Notes under the pieces: generated by a model
What the model saw: the letters and a program-made list of their open reading frames with translations, nothing else
What the model was told of the DNA's origin: nothing
Database searches by the model: none
Translations under genes and position numbers: made by a program
NCBI RefSeq assembly: GCF_024643285.1
Contig: NZ_JAMSLW010000006.1
Span: forward strand, 62,001-126,000
Length of the DNA stretch: 64,000 nt
DNA from: Parapedobacter lycopersici
GTDB taxonomy: Bacteria > Bacteroidota > Bacteroidia > Sphingobacteriales > Sphingobacteriaceae
Reading direction: 5' to 3'
In this document: piece by piece, positions 11,523 through 21,600 of the stretch
Layout of the letters: each line of letters starts with the position of its first letter
Numbering within the stretch: the stretch's first letter is position 1

Positions 11523-12200
11523 CTACTTATTTGGTATTTCAGTAAGGGCCATTTTATAATATTCATCTAAACCGTAACCATCGGTAATGCTCCAAAGGGC
11601 ACTTTGCACGGTGCTTACCGTAGTCATGTACCCTGTTTCATCATCTCCATAATCCTCGGCGTTGATGCGTTTGCCCTGAAGCAACCCGATAAGTTCACCG
11701 ACTAACCTGCTATTGGTAACGGGCCCCAGTGTGTAGACACAATTCCGTGATGACGACGAACGGTGATTATTGGCGCAGAACGTAAACAATGTACAGCGGG
11801 TAACTGCCTTTTTCCTGAGTACAATCGTGGTGCCCTGCAGCAGCATGCCGCTTTGATAATCTTTATCCTGGGCAATAAGAACCAATCCCGCGGGCAGCAC
11901 CAAAGTGATATCTTCGTTGGTTTCATTTACCAGTCCCACACAAACCGTAACATAGTATCCACTGCCACGGCTCAGCGTAGTATCACAGGATTCTCCAAGA
12001 ATATCGCTCTCCAGCCGCACGCCATCAGGCAACGTAAAAGGTGCTCCCTGGGGCTCACCTTCGGCCTCCCCGAGACCGGGAATCTGTCCGGCAACCTCAT
12101 CGGGTATTGGCTCATCCTTGTCTTTTGAGCAGGAACTTAATGTCAGACCCAGTGTAAGTAGAAAGAGTAGGAATAGGTGGTTGGAAATCCGCGTCTTCAT
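11523..12200 (-). CDS. hypothetical lipoprotein
   Basis: A 225-residue lipoprotein starting at the ATG at 12200; the lipobox is LSSC (Cys24) followed by SKDKDEP, the charged linker usual in Bacteroidota lipoproteins. The frame is open upstream of this ATG, but using it would place 19 residues before the signal peptide. The C-terminal half contains two Cys near a Ser-rich stretch (CANNHRSSSSRNC) and a helical tail; no known domain is recognised. It begins 10 bases after the stop of an outer-membrane barrel gene on the same strand, so the two are very likely co-transcribed and may work together at the outer membrane. Confidence 0.75.
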   Translation of the reverse strand: MKTRISNHLFLLFLLTLGLTLSSCSKDKDEPIPDEVAGQIPGLGEAEGEPQGAPFTLPDGVRLESDILGESCDTTLSRGSGYYVTVCVGLVNETNEDITLVLPAGLVLIAQDKDYQSGMLLQGTTIVLRKKAVTRCTLFTFCANNHRSSSSRNCVYTLGPVTNSRLVGELIGLLQGKRINAEDYGDDETGYMTTVSTVQSALWSITDGYGLDEYYKMALTEIPNK

Positions 12201-12210
12201 GGTTCTTGAT

Positions 12211-12708
12211 TTAAAATACGTAACGTGCCGTGAGACCCAGGTTGGCATAAAAGCCATTATAATATCCTGCTGAATTTACAATATGGATGGTTGGACGGAC
12301 ATCTGCTGAGAAAGCAAAAGGGGCTTTCTGCAGCTTGTAATCAAGTCCTCCCGTAGGATAGATACCCACGTTGAAACCCTTGACAGCCTCGATATCGGAA
12401 AAAGTATTGGACAATACCGCACCGCCGCCGACAAACCATTTGAAACCGGCGACATCGCCAATGGGGAAATGGTGCTGGTACGTACCGGCAAACGAAACGT
12501 TGGTAAAGCCGGTGCCCAGTACTTTATCGGAATCAAACCCCAGGTTGAATTCCAGGGCTGCAGGTTCGCTGATAAACGTTTTAAATGATGCCGAAAATAA
12601 GTCGTAATAACCACTTCCCAGCCGGATACCGATGGAGTTTTTGTAATCTTGGGCACTGGCTGAAAAAGTAACAGCCAAAAGCAGTAAGGGTAGAATAAAT
12701 CTTTTCAT
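12211..12708 (-). CDS. small outer-membrane beta-barrel protein
   Basis: A 165-residue protein with a signal peptide (MKRFILPLLLLAVTFSASAQ) and a barrel of about eight strands with alternating hydrophobic residues, ending in the aromatic C-terminal signature ARYVF. This resembles the outer-membrane beta-barrel/PorT-like small proteins that are abundant in Bacteroidota. The exact role is unknown. A TAnnTTTG box lies 30 bases upstream, and the downstream lipoprotein gene starts 10 bases after its stop. Confidence 0.8.
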   Translation of the reverse strand: MKRFILPLLLLAVTFSASAQDYKNSIGIRLGSGYYDLFSASFKTFISEPAALEFNLGFDSDKVLGTGFTNVSFAGTYQHHFPIGDVAGFKWFVGGGAVLSNTFSDIEAVKGFNVGIYPTGGLDYKLQKAPFAFSADVRPTIHIVNSAGYYNGFYANLGLTARYVF

Positions 12709-12737
12709 AAGTTTGTTGAATGATGTTGTGAATGGCG

Positions 12738-12745
12738 CAAAGTTA
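12738..12745 (-). promoter_or_regulatory. -7 box for the barrel-lipoprotein operon
   Basis: The minus strand reads TAACTTTG, a full TAnnTTTG match, 29 bases before the ATG at 12708. No good TTTG is seen 19-21 bases further upstream. Confidence 0.45.
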
Positions 12746-12826
12746 GTTTGGCCAGATACGTATCACAATACCGAATATTCGGGGTTTTGTACCTCCTAAT
12801 CTTAGGGTATTCGTAGGAAGGTTGAC

Positions 12827-13456
12827 TTACAGCATGTTTTTTTGCAGCAAAAGTGTTACCAGCTCCGTTGCGTTTTTGACTTCAAATTTCTGCAGGAGAT
12901 TTTTTCGGTAGGTATCTACCGTAAACCGGCTGAGAAATAATTCATCGGCGATTTCGATCGTGGTTTTGCCCTGTGCCAGAAGCTGGAGCAATTGCTTCTC
13001 ACGCTTGGTAAGGGACGGCAGTTGCCGCTGTGTGGCGGCGACAGAAAAGACGATTTGCCGTACGTCGTTGCTCATAACCACCTCACCCCGCATGGCGGCA
13101 TCAATACCACTCAGTATGTCCGATGCCGGCGCGCTTTTAAGTAAAAAACCCGAGGCCCCGTTTTGCAGCAGCTGTAAAATAGTACTCTGCTCGGCTTGGT
13201 TACTTAATCCCACGACAACGGTTTGTGGGCTTATCCGTTTGATTTCTTTACAAAGGTCTACGCCATTGCCGTCCGGCAGCGCAATATCCAGCAATACTGC
13301 ATCAACCTGATGCTGCTCGACGAATGACCGGAAGTCAGCAGCAGTAGTAAACGATAGGATGTCATCACCAGACGATGTACTGAATAATGCTTTCAACCCT
13401 TCGATCACGATGGGATGATCATCCACTACCGCTATTATTTTATTGTTTTCAGACAT
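12827..13456 (-). CDS. NarL/LuxR-type response regulator
   Basis: A 209-residue transcription regulator that should be phosphorylated by the histidine kinase encoded just upstream. The start chosen is the ATG at 13456 (MSENNK), which overlaps the end of the kinase gene by 8 bases. Residues 1-120 are a receiver domain with the acidic pair DD at 12-13 and the phospho-acceptor Asp57 (VLLDIALPDGNG). Residues about 145-205 form a LuxR/GerE helix-turn-helix (LTKREKQLLQLLAQGKTTIE ... FTVDTYRKN). No target site is visible in the window. The stop precedes an AT-rich gap ahead of the small barrel gene. Confidence 0.93.
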   Translation of the reverse strand: MSENNKIIAVVDDHPIVIEGLKALFSTSSGDDILSFTTAADFRSFVEQHQVDAVLLDIALPDGNGVDLCKEIKRISPQTVVVGLSNQAEQSTILQLLQNGASGFLLKSAPASDILSGIDAAMRGEVVMSNDVRQIVFSVAATQRQLPSLTKREKQLLQLLAQGKTTIEIADELFLSRFTVDTYRKNLLQKFEVKNATELVTLLLQKNML

Positions 13457-15446
13457 GCAATTCAATGTTTATGGTAGTACCCTGCCCGGCTGCCGAATCG
13501 ATCTCCATACTACCCTTCAGATAGTCTACACGGTTATGAATATTGTTTAATCCAATACCCTGGGCCTGCTTTGCTGCTGCGGTATCGAACCCGCGTCCGT
13601 TATCTTCTACGGTAATCAGGAAATGATCATCTTCCTGCAGGCATTGCACGATGACGCGGGTAGCCTGGCTGTGACGGATTGCATTGGAGAGAAGCTCCTG
13701 TACGATGCGGTAAATATTTATCTGGATGGCGATGGAAAGCGTGCGCCGGATGCCGTTTGCCTGGAATTCGATATCTGTTGCTGCATTAGCAAGCGAAACA
13801 CAGAGGTCGCGTAAGGCCACTTCCAGTCCCGACCGTACAAGTGATTCAGGCATCATGTTCCGGGCAATACGCCGGAGTTCACCAATCGAATGCTCCAGTT
13901 GGCCGATTACTTCTTCAACAACCGGTGTTACAGGGGTTTCCCGTTGTCCCGAGAGCTTGATCTTAATACCAGAAAGTGCACCGCCAAGTCCATCATGTAA
14001 ATCCCGGGCGATACGTTGGCGTTCTCGTTCTTCGCCCTCAAGCATTGCCCGTGTTACCGCCAATTCTTGCTGCTGTTCCAGTTCCCTGACCTGTTGTTCA
14101 TGGTTGAGTTCCTTTTGTGCGGCCAGTTTGCTGCTGTTGCGCAGGAAATAAACCAGAAAGCCAACCGCAGCCAGTAGCAGGGCACAGCCAATGGCCCACG
14201 AAAAGCTGTTGAACCGGGCAGTCTTTGCAGCGTAATCGCTGGCACGCTTTTCGGCTTCAAGTGTAATGATTTCGTTTTCTTTCTGGGCCATCTCATACTT
14301 CTTTTCCAGCTCGATGAGACTGGTTTGGTAATTGGCACCGTAAATACTATCGCGGAAGGCCGCGTTTTTCTGCATCCAATTATATGCCGCCCGTATATTT
14401 CCAGTTTGGGCATACGCATCGGCCAGTTTCTCCATGTATACCCGTTTGTCCAATGGAAGCAGGATCGGGCTTTTCAGCAGATCTTCCATTACCCGGATGG
14501 CGGCCGGGTAATCCCTGATTTTCAGCAGGGTCTCGAACTTGCCGTATTTCATCCGGTTTACATAGTAATTTTCGAGGTTTCCACCCCCCATTGAAATTCC
14601 CTTGTCGAAACTTTGTATGGCTTGTTTATATTGCCCCATCCGTTCAAAATATACGCCTTCGGGAAAATAATAAAACAGGTATGCATTGGATTGCGGATAA
14701 GGGTCGAGCAGCTGTTTTGCCTTATCAAGATAAACCTTTGCGCGATCCAGTTGGTTGAGGTGGACGCTGTTTTCCGCGAGGATAATCGTAACCTCTACGA
14801 TGGCTTCCGGTTTATTAGGTTGTGCCTCATGGGATGTTTGCTCAAAAGCGGCCAGGGCTCGTACTAGGTAGCCTTCGGCTTTTTTCCGTTCATTGGCATT
14901 CAGAAATACGATGCCGATAAATTTGTTGGCATTAGCGATCAGAAAACGGTCACCCGACCGCTCGGCAAGCGGCAGTGCATGGTTGAGGTAGGCGTCCAAT
15001 CCGCCTTGTTCATCCCCTTGCCTCTGCGCAAGCGTACCCAGCACCAGCCAGCTATTGCCCCGGATTCTATACGCCTCTGGATCATTGAACCGCTGGAGTA
15101 GCGAATCCCCGGTATGTAAATGCGATTCGATGGTCGTCATATCCGTTCCACCGAGCAGTGAAAATGCGGTGTAATAATGAACGGCGGCTTCCATAAACGC
15201 ATTCCCTTTGGCGCGTGCGGTACCCTCACTAAGGTAATACTGCATTTTTTTGGTATCACCGACGCGTTTATAGAGCTGGGACAGCTTTAACGCCGAATAG
15301 GCTGCGGCACTATCAGTGGTGGCATTAGCAAATTCCTGATCCAGATTTTTTTTATAGGTACTGTCGTTGCCCAGTTTGATGATGAGCTGGGCGTTAGTAG
15401 CGATAAAGAAAAGCTGAAAAAATAATAAGAAGACCAATTTCTTCAT
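13449..15446 (-). CDS. TPR-containing sensor histidine kinase (HisKA_3 family)
   Basis: A 665-residue sensor. The ATG at 15446 gives a signal peptide (MKKLVFLLFFQLFFIATNAQ). The periplasmic half is a series of TPR-like helical repeats (about 35-370), followed by a coiled segment, one transmembrane helix (about 395-420, WAIGCALLLAAVGFLVYFL), then a HisKA_3 dimerisation domain with phospho-acceptor His484 in RDLHDGLGG and a HATPase domain with NAIRHSQA and DNGRGFD. This architecture (TPR sensor, NarX/DegS-type kinase) is common in Bacteroidota and pairs with NarL-type regulators such as its overlapping neighbour. The signal it senses is not evident. Confidence 0.93.
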   Translation of the reverse strand: MKKLVFLLFFQLFFIATNAQLIIKLGNDSTYKKNLDQEFANATTDSAAAYSALKLSQLYKRVGDTKKMQYYLSEGTARAKGNAFMEAAVHYYTAFSLLGGTDMTTIESHLHTGDSLLQRFNDPEAYRIRGNSWLVLGTLAQRQGDEQGGLDAYLNHALPLAERSGDRFLIANANKFIGIVFLNANERKKAEGYLVRALAAFEQTSHEAQPNKPEAIVEVTIILAENSVHLNQLDRAKVYLDKAKQLLDPYPQSNAYLFYYFPEGVYFERMGQYKQAIQSFDKGISMGGGNLENYYVNRMKYGKFETLLKIRDYPAAIRVMEDLLKSPILLPLDKRVYMEKLADAYAQTGNIRAAYNWMQKNAAFRDSIYGANYQTSLIELEKKYEMAQKENEIITLEAEKRASDYAAKTARFNSFSWAIGCALLLAAVGFLVYFLRNSSKLAAQKELNHEQQVRELEQQQELAVTRAMLEGEERERQRIARDLHDGLGGALSGIKIKLSGQRETPVTPVVEEVIGQLEHSIGELRRIARNMMPESLVRSGLEVALRDLCVSLANAATDIEFQANGIRRTLSIAIQINIYRIVQELLSNAIRHSQATRVIVQCLQEDDHFLITVEDNGRGFDTAAAKQAQGIGLNNIHNRVDYLKGSMEIDSAAGQGTTINIELHV

Positions 15447-15570
15447 AAATACCAAAGTAAATGTGGAGAGCCAAATATCTCCAATTAATCCTGAATCATA
15501 AATACCTATAATTAGGAGGTTTTTACGATATGGGGAGAATGCCCATGATAACGGTGTTTGTGCAGCTATC

Positions 15571-15578
15571 CAAAATTA
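15571..15578 (-). promoter_or_regulatory. candidate -7 box for the kinase-regulator operon
   Basis: Minus strand TAATTTTG, a full TAnnTTTG match, about 125 bases upstream of the kinase ATG. The -33 element is not clear, so this is tentative. Confidence 0.35.
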
Positions 15579-15664
15579 GGAAAAATGAAAAAGAAGCACG
15601 ATTTTAGCTATTGTTAAATGCCACTGGTCCAGATCCTGTCGCTGTTTTGCCAATTAAACAAACA

Positions 15665-16177
15665 ATGACCACAGAAGACTTCATACTGACCATCACTTTA
15701 ATCGCTACGGCATTGAGTGCAGGCCTTTTTTATTCTTATGCGTGCTCCGTGAACCCGGGACTGGGGAAGCTTTCCGACCAACATTATCTTGGAGCGATGC
15801 AATCCATTAATCGCTCAATATTGAATCCGGTGTTTTTTGCCAGTTTTATGGGAACACTCATTTTGCTGCCAATTAGTGCCTGGCTGCAGTATCGTACAGG
15901 TATATCACTGATCGCACACCTGCTTTTGGCCGCCGCTGTAACCTACGCAATAGGGGTGTTTGGTGTTACTATATTCGGGAATGTACCGTTGAACGAAGCT
16001 TTGGATAAATTTGACCTACACACAGCTTCTGCGGCGGATATGGCGGCCTGGCGGACCGGCTTCGAGTTGCCATGGAATAGGTTGAATACCATTCGGACGG
16101 TTGCTGCAATTGTGTCGCTGGTACTTGCCGTGGTGGCATGCATATATCGACCTGAAAGTACCGCTGCCGGAAAATAG
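15665..16177 (+). CDS. DUF1772 family membrane protein
   Basis: A 170-residue integral membrane protein starting at the ATG at 15665 (MTTEDFILTITLIATALSAG). Four hydrophobic segments (about 8-28, 58-78, 83-105, 143-162) and the motifs GLFYSYACSVNPGL near the start and GNVPLNEALDKFD in the loop after the third segment fit the DUF1772/anthrone-oxygenase-like family. The biochemical role of bacterial members is not established. The hairpin after the stop isolates it from the next gene. Confidence 0.8.
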   Translation: MTTEDFILTITLIATALSAGLFYSYACSVNPGLGKLSDQHYLGAMQSINRSILNPVFFASFMGTLILLPISAWLQYRTGISLIAHLLLAAAVTYAIGVFGVTIFGNVPLNEALDKFDLHTASAADMAAWRTGFELPWNRLNTIRTVAAIVSLVLAVVACIYRPESTAAGK

Positions 16178-16205
16178 CACGACGGGATACCACAACCGCA
16201 CAGTA

Positions 16206-16233
16206 ACTGTCCGCTTCCGGACAGTCAGGTTTT
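16206..16233 (+). terminator. hairpin terminator after the DUF1772 gene
   Basis: An 8-base stem (ACTGTCCG / CGGACAGT) with a CTTC loop, followed within four bases by TTTT. Moderate strength. Confidence 0.5.
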
Positions 16234-16246
16234 GATAAATACCTTC

Positions 16247-16277
16247 TTGGATAATAGCAAGCCGGTTTTTTACTTTG
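16247..16277 (+). promoter_or_regulatory. candidate promoter for the serine hydrolase gene
   Basis: TTG at 16247-16249, a 20-base spacer and TTACTTTG at 16270-16277. The -7 box has one mismatch to TAnnTTTG but the spacing is right. The ATG is 37 bases downstream. Confidence 0.45.
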
Positions 16278-16314
16278 GCACGTCTTTGCTTATTTGATAT
16301 CCAAAAACAGGAAG

Positions 16315-17991
16315 ATGATTCGAATGATATTGACGTTTCTGATTGCTTTGTTCGCATCGTGTAGCGTCGTCGCCCAACTGCGTGACAATGCTGCTGCCCG
16401 GGTCGATAGCTTGTTGATGGAATGGGACCACCCGGATATGCCGGGTTTGGCGGTGGCAGTGGTCCGTGATGGAAAAGTGCTGCTGAAGAAAACAGCCGGA
16501 ATGGCAAATCTGGAGTACAAAATACCCATAACGGCCAATACTGTATTTACGGTAGCCTCCATTTCAAAACAGTTTACTGCCTATGCCATTGCACAACTGG
16601 TCATCCAGGAACGGCTGGGGCTGGAGGATGAAGTACATCAGTATATTCCCGAACTGCCCGACTATGGGCATCCGATTACCATCTTCAACCTGCTGACACA
16701 CACCAGTGGACTGAAAGACCAATATGATTTACTTTACCTGGCTGGCTGGAAACCCGAAGACGTGATCAGTAATGCCGATGCGCTGGAGTTGATTTATCGA
16801 CAGCAATCACTCAATTTTGAACCAGGAACGGCCTACCAATACAGCAATTCAGGCTATACCTTACTGGCATTGATCATCGAGCGGATCACCCACCAGCCCT
16901 TTGCATCCTGGTGCCGGGAACATATTTTCCTGCCGGCAAAGATGGACCATGCATTTTTCATCACCGATTTCCGGCAGTTGATCGCTAACCGGGCCGAATC
17001 GTATACCGTTACAGAGACAGGTTTCGCGCGTAGCCCAATCCAGTCGACCACAAACGGACCCAATGGGCTGCATGCAACGCTGGACGATCTGGTGGCCTGG
17101 ACAGTTTTCCTCAATGACGCAGGTCGGCTGGATAACCGCATGCGTGAGCTGATTGAACAGGTGCCGAGCATGAGTGGAAAGACCGACAGCCTCCAACTGT
17201 TCTACGGGTTTGGTCAGGCCATCACGCAATACCGTGGGGAGAAACTGATCTGGCACGATGGATCGGACGCGGGATACCGTTCATATGTGGGGCGGTTTCC
17301 GGATCAACATACCGCGATCATCGTGCTGGGTAATCAGGAACGGATAGATCCCAAAAATATGGCTATGCAGGTAGCCGACGCTGTACTGGCCGATCAGCTG
17401 GATGCATCGAGTCCCACAGTACCCGCAACGCAGAAGAATATTGCACCTGTTTCGGTCGAAGAAGCGATTGAAGGGCAGTATGTATTGCCCGCCGGACAAC
17501 AGCTGGAAGTATTTGTGATTGATCACAACATTTACGCACGGTTTGCGGGAGCCGACGGGTTCCAGTTGTTTCCTCAGGGAAAGGATAAATTCATAAACAC
17601 CGAACAGGCCGTAACACTTTACTATCAAAAGCAGGGCAACGAAGACATAATTGCCTGGCAGAAGGGGAATAGCGAACCTGTACCGATACAGCAGTTGACC
17701 GATATAGACTTGAGCGCTTTTGAGGAATACCTGGGCACATATCGCTGCGATGATCTTGGTGTAAGGTATGCACTGGTGCTTCGCGGCAACCGGATTGGGT
17801 TAATACAACCGCGTAATACGTTTATCCCGTTGAAGCAAGTAGCAGGCGATGAGTTTGCAAGCGGATATTGGTGGCTCAAGCAGGTGCAGTTCCGGCGGGA
17901 TACCGGCCATGCGATTGTTGGTTTTGACATCAATAACAGCCGGGCAAAGGGACTGCGGTTTGAAAAAGTAGATACCCTCCGGATTAATTAG
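16315..17991 (+). CDS. exported serine hydrolase of the class C beta-lactamase / PBP fold
   Basis: A 558-residue secreted protein starting at the ATG at 16315 (or 16324) with a signal peptide ending CSVVAQ. The catalytic triad motifs of the beta-lactamase-related family are intact: SxxK as SISK (Ser82, Lys85), YxN as YSN (Tyr176, Asn178) and HxG as HDG (His314, Gly316). The hydrolase domain covers about residues 25-370; a C-terminal extension of about 180 residues with lipocalin-like strands follows, as in many Bacteroidota members. Likely activities are D-amino-peptide or ester hydrolysis; true beta-lactam resistance is possible but cannot be inferred. It stands alone with its own promoter. 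Confidence 0.9.
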   Translation: MIRMILTFLIALFASCSVVAQLRDNAAARVDSLLMEWDHPDMPGLAVAVVRDGKVLLKKTAGMANLEYKIPITANTVFTVASISKQFTAYAIAQLVIQERLGLEDEVHQYIPELPDYGHPITIFNLLTHTSGLKDQYDLLYLAGWKPEDVISNADALELIYRQQSLNFEPGTAYQYSNSGYTLLALIIERITHQPFASWCREHIFLPAKMDHAFFITDFRQLIANRAESYTVTETGFARSPIQSTTNGPNGLHATLDDLVAWTVFLNDAGRLDNRMRELIEQVPSMSGKTDSLQLFYGFGQAITQYRGEKLIWHDGSDAGYRSYVGRFPDQHTAIIVLGNQERIDPKNMAMQVADAVLADQLDASSPTVPATQKNIAPVSVEEAIEGQYVLPAGQQLEVFVIDHNIYARFAGADGFQLFPQGKDKFINTEQAVTLYYQKQGNEDIIAWQKGNSEPVPIQQLTDIDLSAFEEYLGTYRCDDLGVRYALVLRGNRIGLIQPRNTFIPLKQVAGDEFASGYWWLKQVQFRRDTGHAIVGFDINNSRAKGLRFEKVDTLRIN

Positions 17992-18197
17992 CTGAACCAT
18001 CCGATCTTCCCATCTGCTTGACAAGGTGCGTGGTATCTCATATTAACAGGGGTTAGTTTCCACCGTTGGCCGGGATGCTGATAGTCTGGTTGTGTGGAAT
18101 CCCTTGGTAGCCACTCAAATAGATGGATAGTCGCGGTGAAATGTAACAAATAGGAGATTTAACAGGGTCGTTTGCAAATGATCCTGTTAAATCTTAC

Positions 18198-18205
18198 TAT
18201 TTTTG
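18198..18205 (+). promoter_or_regulatory. candidate -7 box immediately ahead of the His-rich gene
   Basis: TATTTTTG ends only 5 bases before the ATG at 18211, with TTTG at 18171-18174 (spacer 23 bases, slightly long). If used, transcription would begin at or near the start codon. Confidence 0.4.
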
Positions 18206-18210
18206 GCACG

Positions 18211-18591
18211 ATGAAAAAAACGCTGGCGATTTTTTTCTTGTCTACTTACCTCTTGTCAACGACAGAGCTATTTCAGTTGTTGAAATTGCCCATATTGATT
18301 GAACATTTCGTAGAACATCAGGAACAGGATCACGGCATGTCTTTTTTGGGGTATCTGATCCATCATTATGGTGGACATGAACCTGATGCAGACTATGCGA
18401 CCGATATGAAGCTGCCGTTTATGCAGCTGACGGACGGATTGGCGCTTTCAGCGAGCCTGACGCCGAATTTCGTCCATTTCCACTTTTCACACCTGGTTTT
18501 GCCACATGGCAAACCCTTATTCACCCATCAGGACGACGACCTCGTGTCCGCTTACCTCCGTTCCATCTGGCAACCGCCGAGACACAGTTAA
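18211..18591 (+). CDS. small His-rich exported protein of the metal-efflux operon
   Basis: A 126-residue protein with an N-terminal signal-like segment (MKKTLAIFFLSTYLLSTTELFQ). The remainder is rich in His and acidic residues (IEHFVEHQEQDHG, HHYGGHEPDADY, FVHFHFSHLVLPHG), a composition that suggests metal binding. Its position 79 bases upstream of the CusA-like pump gene, on the same strand, matches a small conserved gene that I recall often preceding such pumps in Bacteroidota. Metal binding is inferred only from composition and context. Confidence 0.7.
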   Translation: MKKTLAIFFLSTYLLSTTELFQLLKLPILIEHFVEHQEQDHGMSFLGYLIHHYGGHEPDADYATDMKLPFMQLTDGLALSASLTPNFVHFHFSHLVLPHGKPLFTHQDDDLVSAYLRSIWQPPRHS

Positions 18592-18670
18592 TCAGTTTCC
18601 CATATTAAGCCGAAACCCCACAGGGGCTGGGCATATTTTTCATGTAACTGACTGACTAACTAACGTTAAC

Positions 18671-21600
18671 ATGCTTAATTCGATTATTGAGTTTTCCGTA
18701 AGGAATAAACTCATCATCGGGCTATTTACATTAGCCCTGATTATATTTGGAACATACGAAGCCACTCGGCTGCCCATTGACGCGCAGCCCGATATCACGA
18801 CCAACCAAGTGCAAGTGATTACGGTGGCTCCTTCCTTTGGTGCTGCCGATATCGAGCGGCTGGTTACTTTTCCCATTGAACAGGCGAACAGCAATATCAG
18901 CGGGATTGAGGAGATCCGCAGCTTTTCGCGGTTTGGCCTTTCGCTGGTGACAATCGTTTTTGACGATGATACCGATGTGTACTGGGCCAGGCAACAGGTA
19001 GCCGAACGGCTGCAACAGTTGCAAAGCGTCATCCCCGAAGAAATCGGCACACCTGAACTGGGACCGATTTCGACCGGCCTCGGAGAAATCTACCAGTATG
19101 TGGTTCGGCCCGAAAAGGGCTATGAAGACCGGTACGACGAAACGGAATTGCGCACCATTCAGGACTGGATTGTCCGGCGCCAGCTGCTCGGTGTAAAAGG
19201 GGTGGCGGATGTGAGCAGCTTTGGCGGTAAACTGAAGCAGTACGAGATCGCGGTCAACCCCAATCGGCTGCAAGCCTACGACCTTACCATCAACGATGTA
19301 TTTGAAGCGCTGGAAAACAACAACCAGAATACAGGGGGTGCATACATTGAACGGGGACCGGCAGTATTGTTTATCCGCAGCGAAGGGCTGATCGGAAACG
19401 TGGCGGATATTGAAAATGTGGCCGTTTCATTTACGGGCAGCGGGACACCGATATTGATCAGGGATGTAGCCGAAGTAACCATCGGCTATGCCACCCGGTA
19501 TGGCGCCATGACTTACAACGATGAAGGGGAGGTATCCGGTGCAATTGTGATGATGCTGAAGGGGGCGAACAGTAACGAGGTGATCAAAAATGTCAAAGAG
19601 CGCATCGAAACCATTCAGCAAACACTGCCTGAGGGTGTAGTCATTGAACCATTTCTGGACCGGACCAAAATGGTTAACAATACCATCAGTACGGTGAAGA
19701 CCAACTTAATGGAGGGCGCGCTGATCGTAGTGTTCATCCTCGTACTTTTTCTCGGTAACTTCCGGGCAGGGTTCCTGGTGGCATCAGTCATTCCGCTTTC
19801 GATGCTGTTTGCCATTATTCTGATGAATATTTTCGGCGTGGGGGGCAACCTGATGAGCCTCGGCGCGCTGGATTTCGGACTGATCGTGGATGGCGCCGTC
19901 ATCATCGTCGAGGCGGTCATGCATCAGCTGGCGCATCATAAAAAACTCGGAGTGCACCATCGGATTCCACCACATGAGATGGACATTCAGGTTAGCCGTT
20001 CGGCCTCCAAGATGGTAAACAGTGCGGTATTCGGACAGATCATTATCCTTATTGTATACCTGCCCATTTTTACCCTGGAAGGTATCGAGGGAAAGATGTT
20101 TAAGCCGATGGCACAGACCGTGGCGTTTGCACTGATTGGTGCATTTATTCTTTCACTCACCTACATTCCGATGATGAGTGCTCTTGTACTGGGTAAGCGG
20201 AAAAATAAAGGACCTAACTTTTCCGACCGGATGATGGCCCGCATAGAGCAGGTGCATCAACGGTACCTGATCAGGGCGTTGCGGATGCCAAAGACTATCA
20301 TTGCCGTGGTAGTGGTGCTGTTTGTGGGGGCCGTGTTTACCCTCTCCAGGATGGGAGGCGAATTCATCCCCTCATTGGAGGAAGGCGATTTTGCTGTAGA
20401 AACACGTATTCTTCCAGGCAGTAATATCAATACGACCATTGAATACACCAATAAAGCTGCCCACATTTTAAAGACGCAGTTTCCGGAAGTGGAAAAGGTG
20501 GTGACAAAAATTGGCAGCGGCGAAATCCCGACGGAACCCATGCCGATGGATGCGGGTGATATGATTGTGGTATTAAAGCCGAAGAAGGAGTGGACATCGG
20601 CCGAGACATTTCCAGCACTTTCTGAAAAAATGAGTACTGCCCTGTCGGTATTGCCAGGGGTAACAGCTGGGTTCCAGTTTCCGGTGCAAATGCGGTTCAA
20701 TGAACTGATGACAGGGGCCCGGCAGGATGTAGTCTGCAAAATTTTTGGTGAAGACTTGGATACGCTCGCCCGTTATGCCCAGCGGCTGGGCGCACTCATT
20801 GAACAGGTGGAAGGTACGGCCGATCTGTATGTAGAACAGGTAACCGGTATGCCACAGGTGGTCATCGAATATAACCGTGCGGCAATCGCCCGGAACAGGC
20901 TGGATATTGCCGCCATAAACCGGGTGGTGAATATGGCCTTTGCCGGACAGCGCGCGGGATTAGTATTTGAAGGAGAGCGGCGGTTCGGCCTGGTGGTACG
21001 CCTGGATGATACCAAGCGGTCTGACCTGGAAGATATCCGCAACCTGTTGATTCCCACACCTGCGGGTGTACAGATTCCGTTACACCAGCTGGCCACCGTC
21101 GACTTTAAAAACAGTCCGAATCAGATACAGCGTGAAGATGCCAAGCGGCGGATCGTGGTGGGCTTTAATGTGCGTGGCCGCGATGTACAAAGCATTGTGG
21201 AGGAGCTTCGCCGACGCGAGCGTGCCGAAATGGGTCTGCCGCCGGGCTATTATGTTACGTATGGGGGTACATTTGAAAACCTGGAGGAAGCCAAGGCGCG
21301 GCTCGGGATTGCTGTGCCGGTTTCGCTGGCACTGATCTTTCTGCTGCTGTTCTTTGCCTTTCGCTCGGTAAAACACAGCCTATTGATTTATACTGCAATC
21401 CCGCTTTCGGCTATCGGTGGTATTTATTTTCTGGCACTGCGGGATATGCCGTTCAGTATCAGTGCAGGAGTAGGGTTTATCGCGCTGTTTGGCGTGGCGG
21501 TACTCAATGGCATTGTATTGATTGCCGAGTTTAACCGGTTGAAAGCGCACGGTATGGTCAACACCACTCGGATTGCACTGATCGGCAGCCGGACCCGGTT

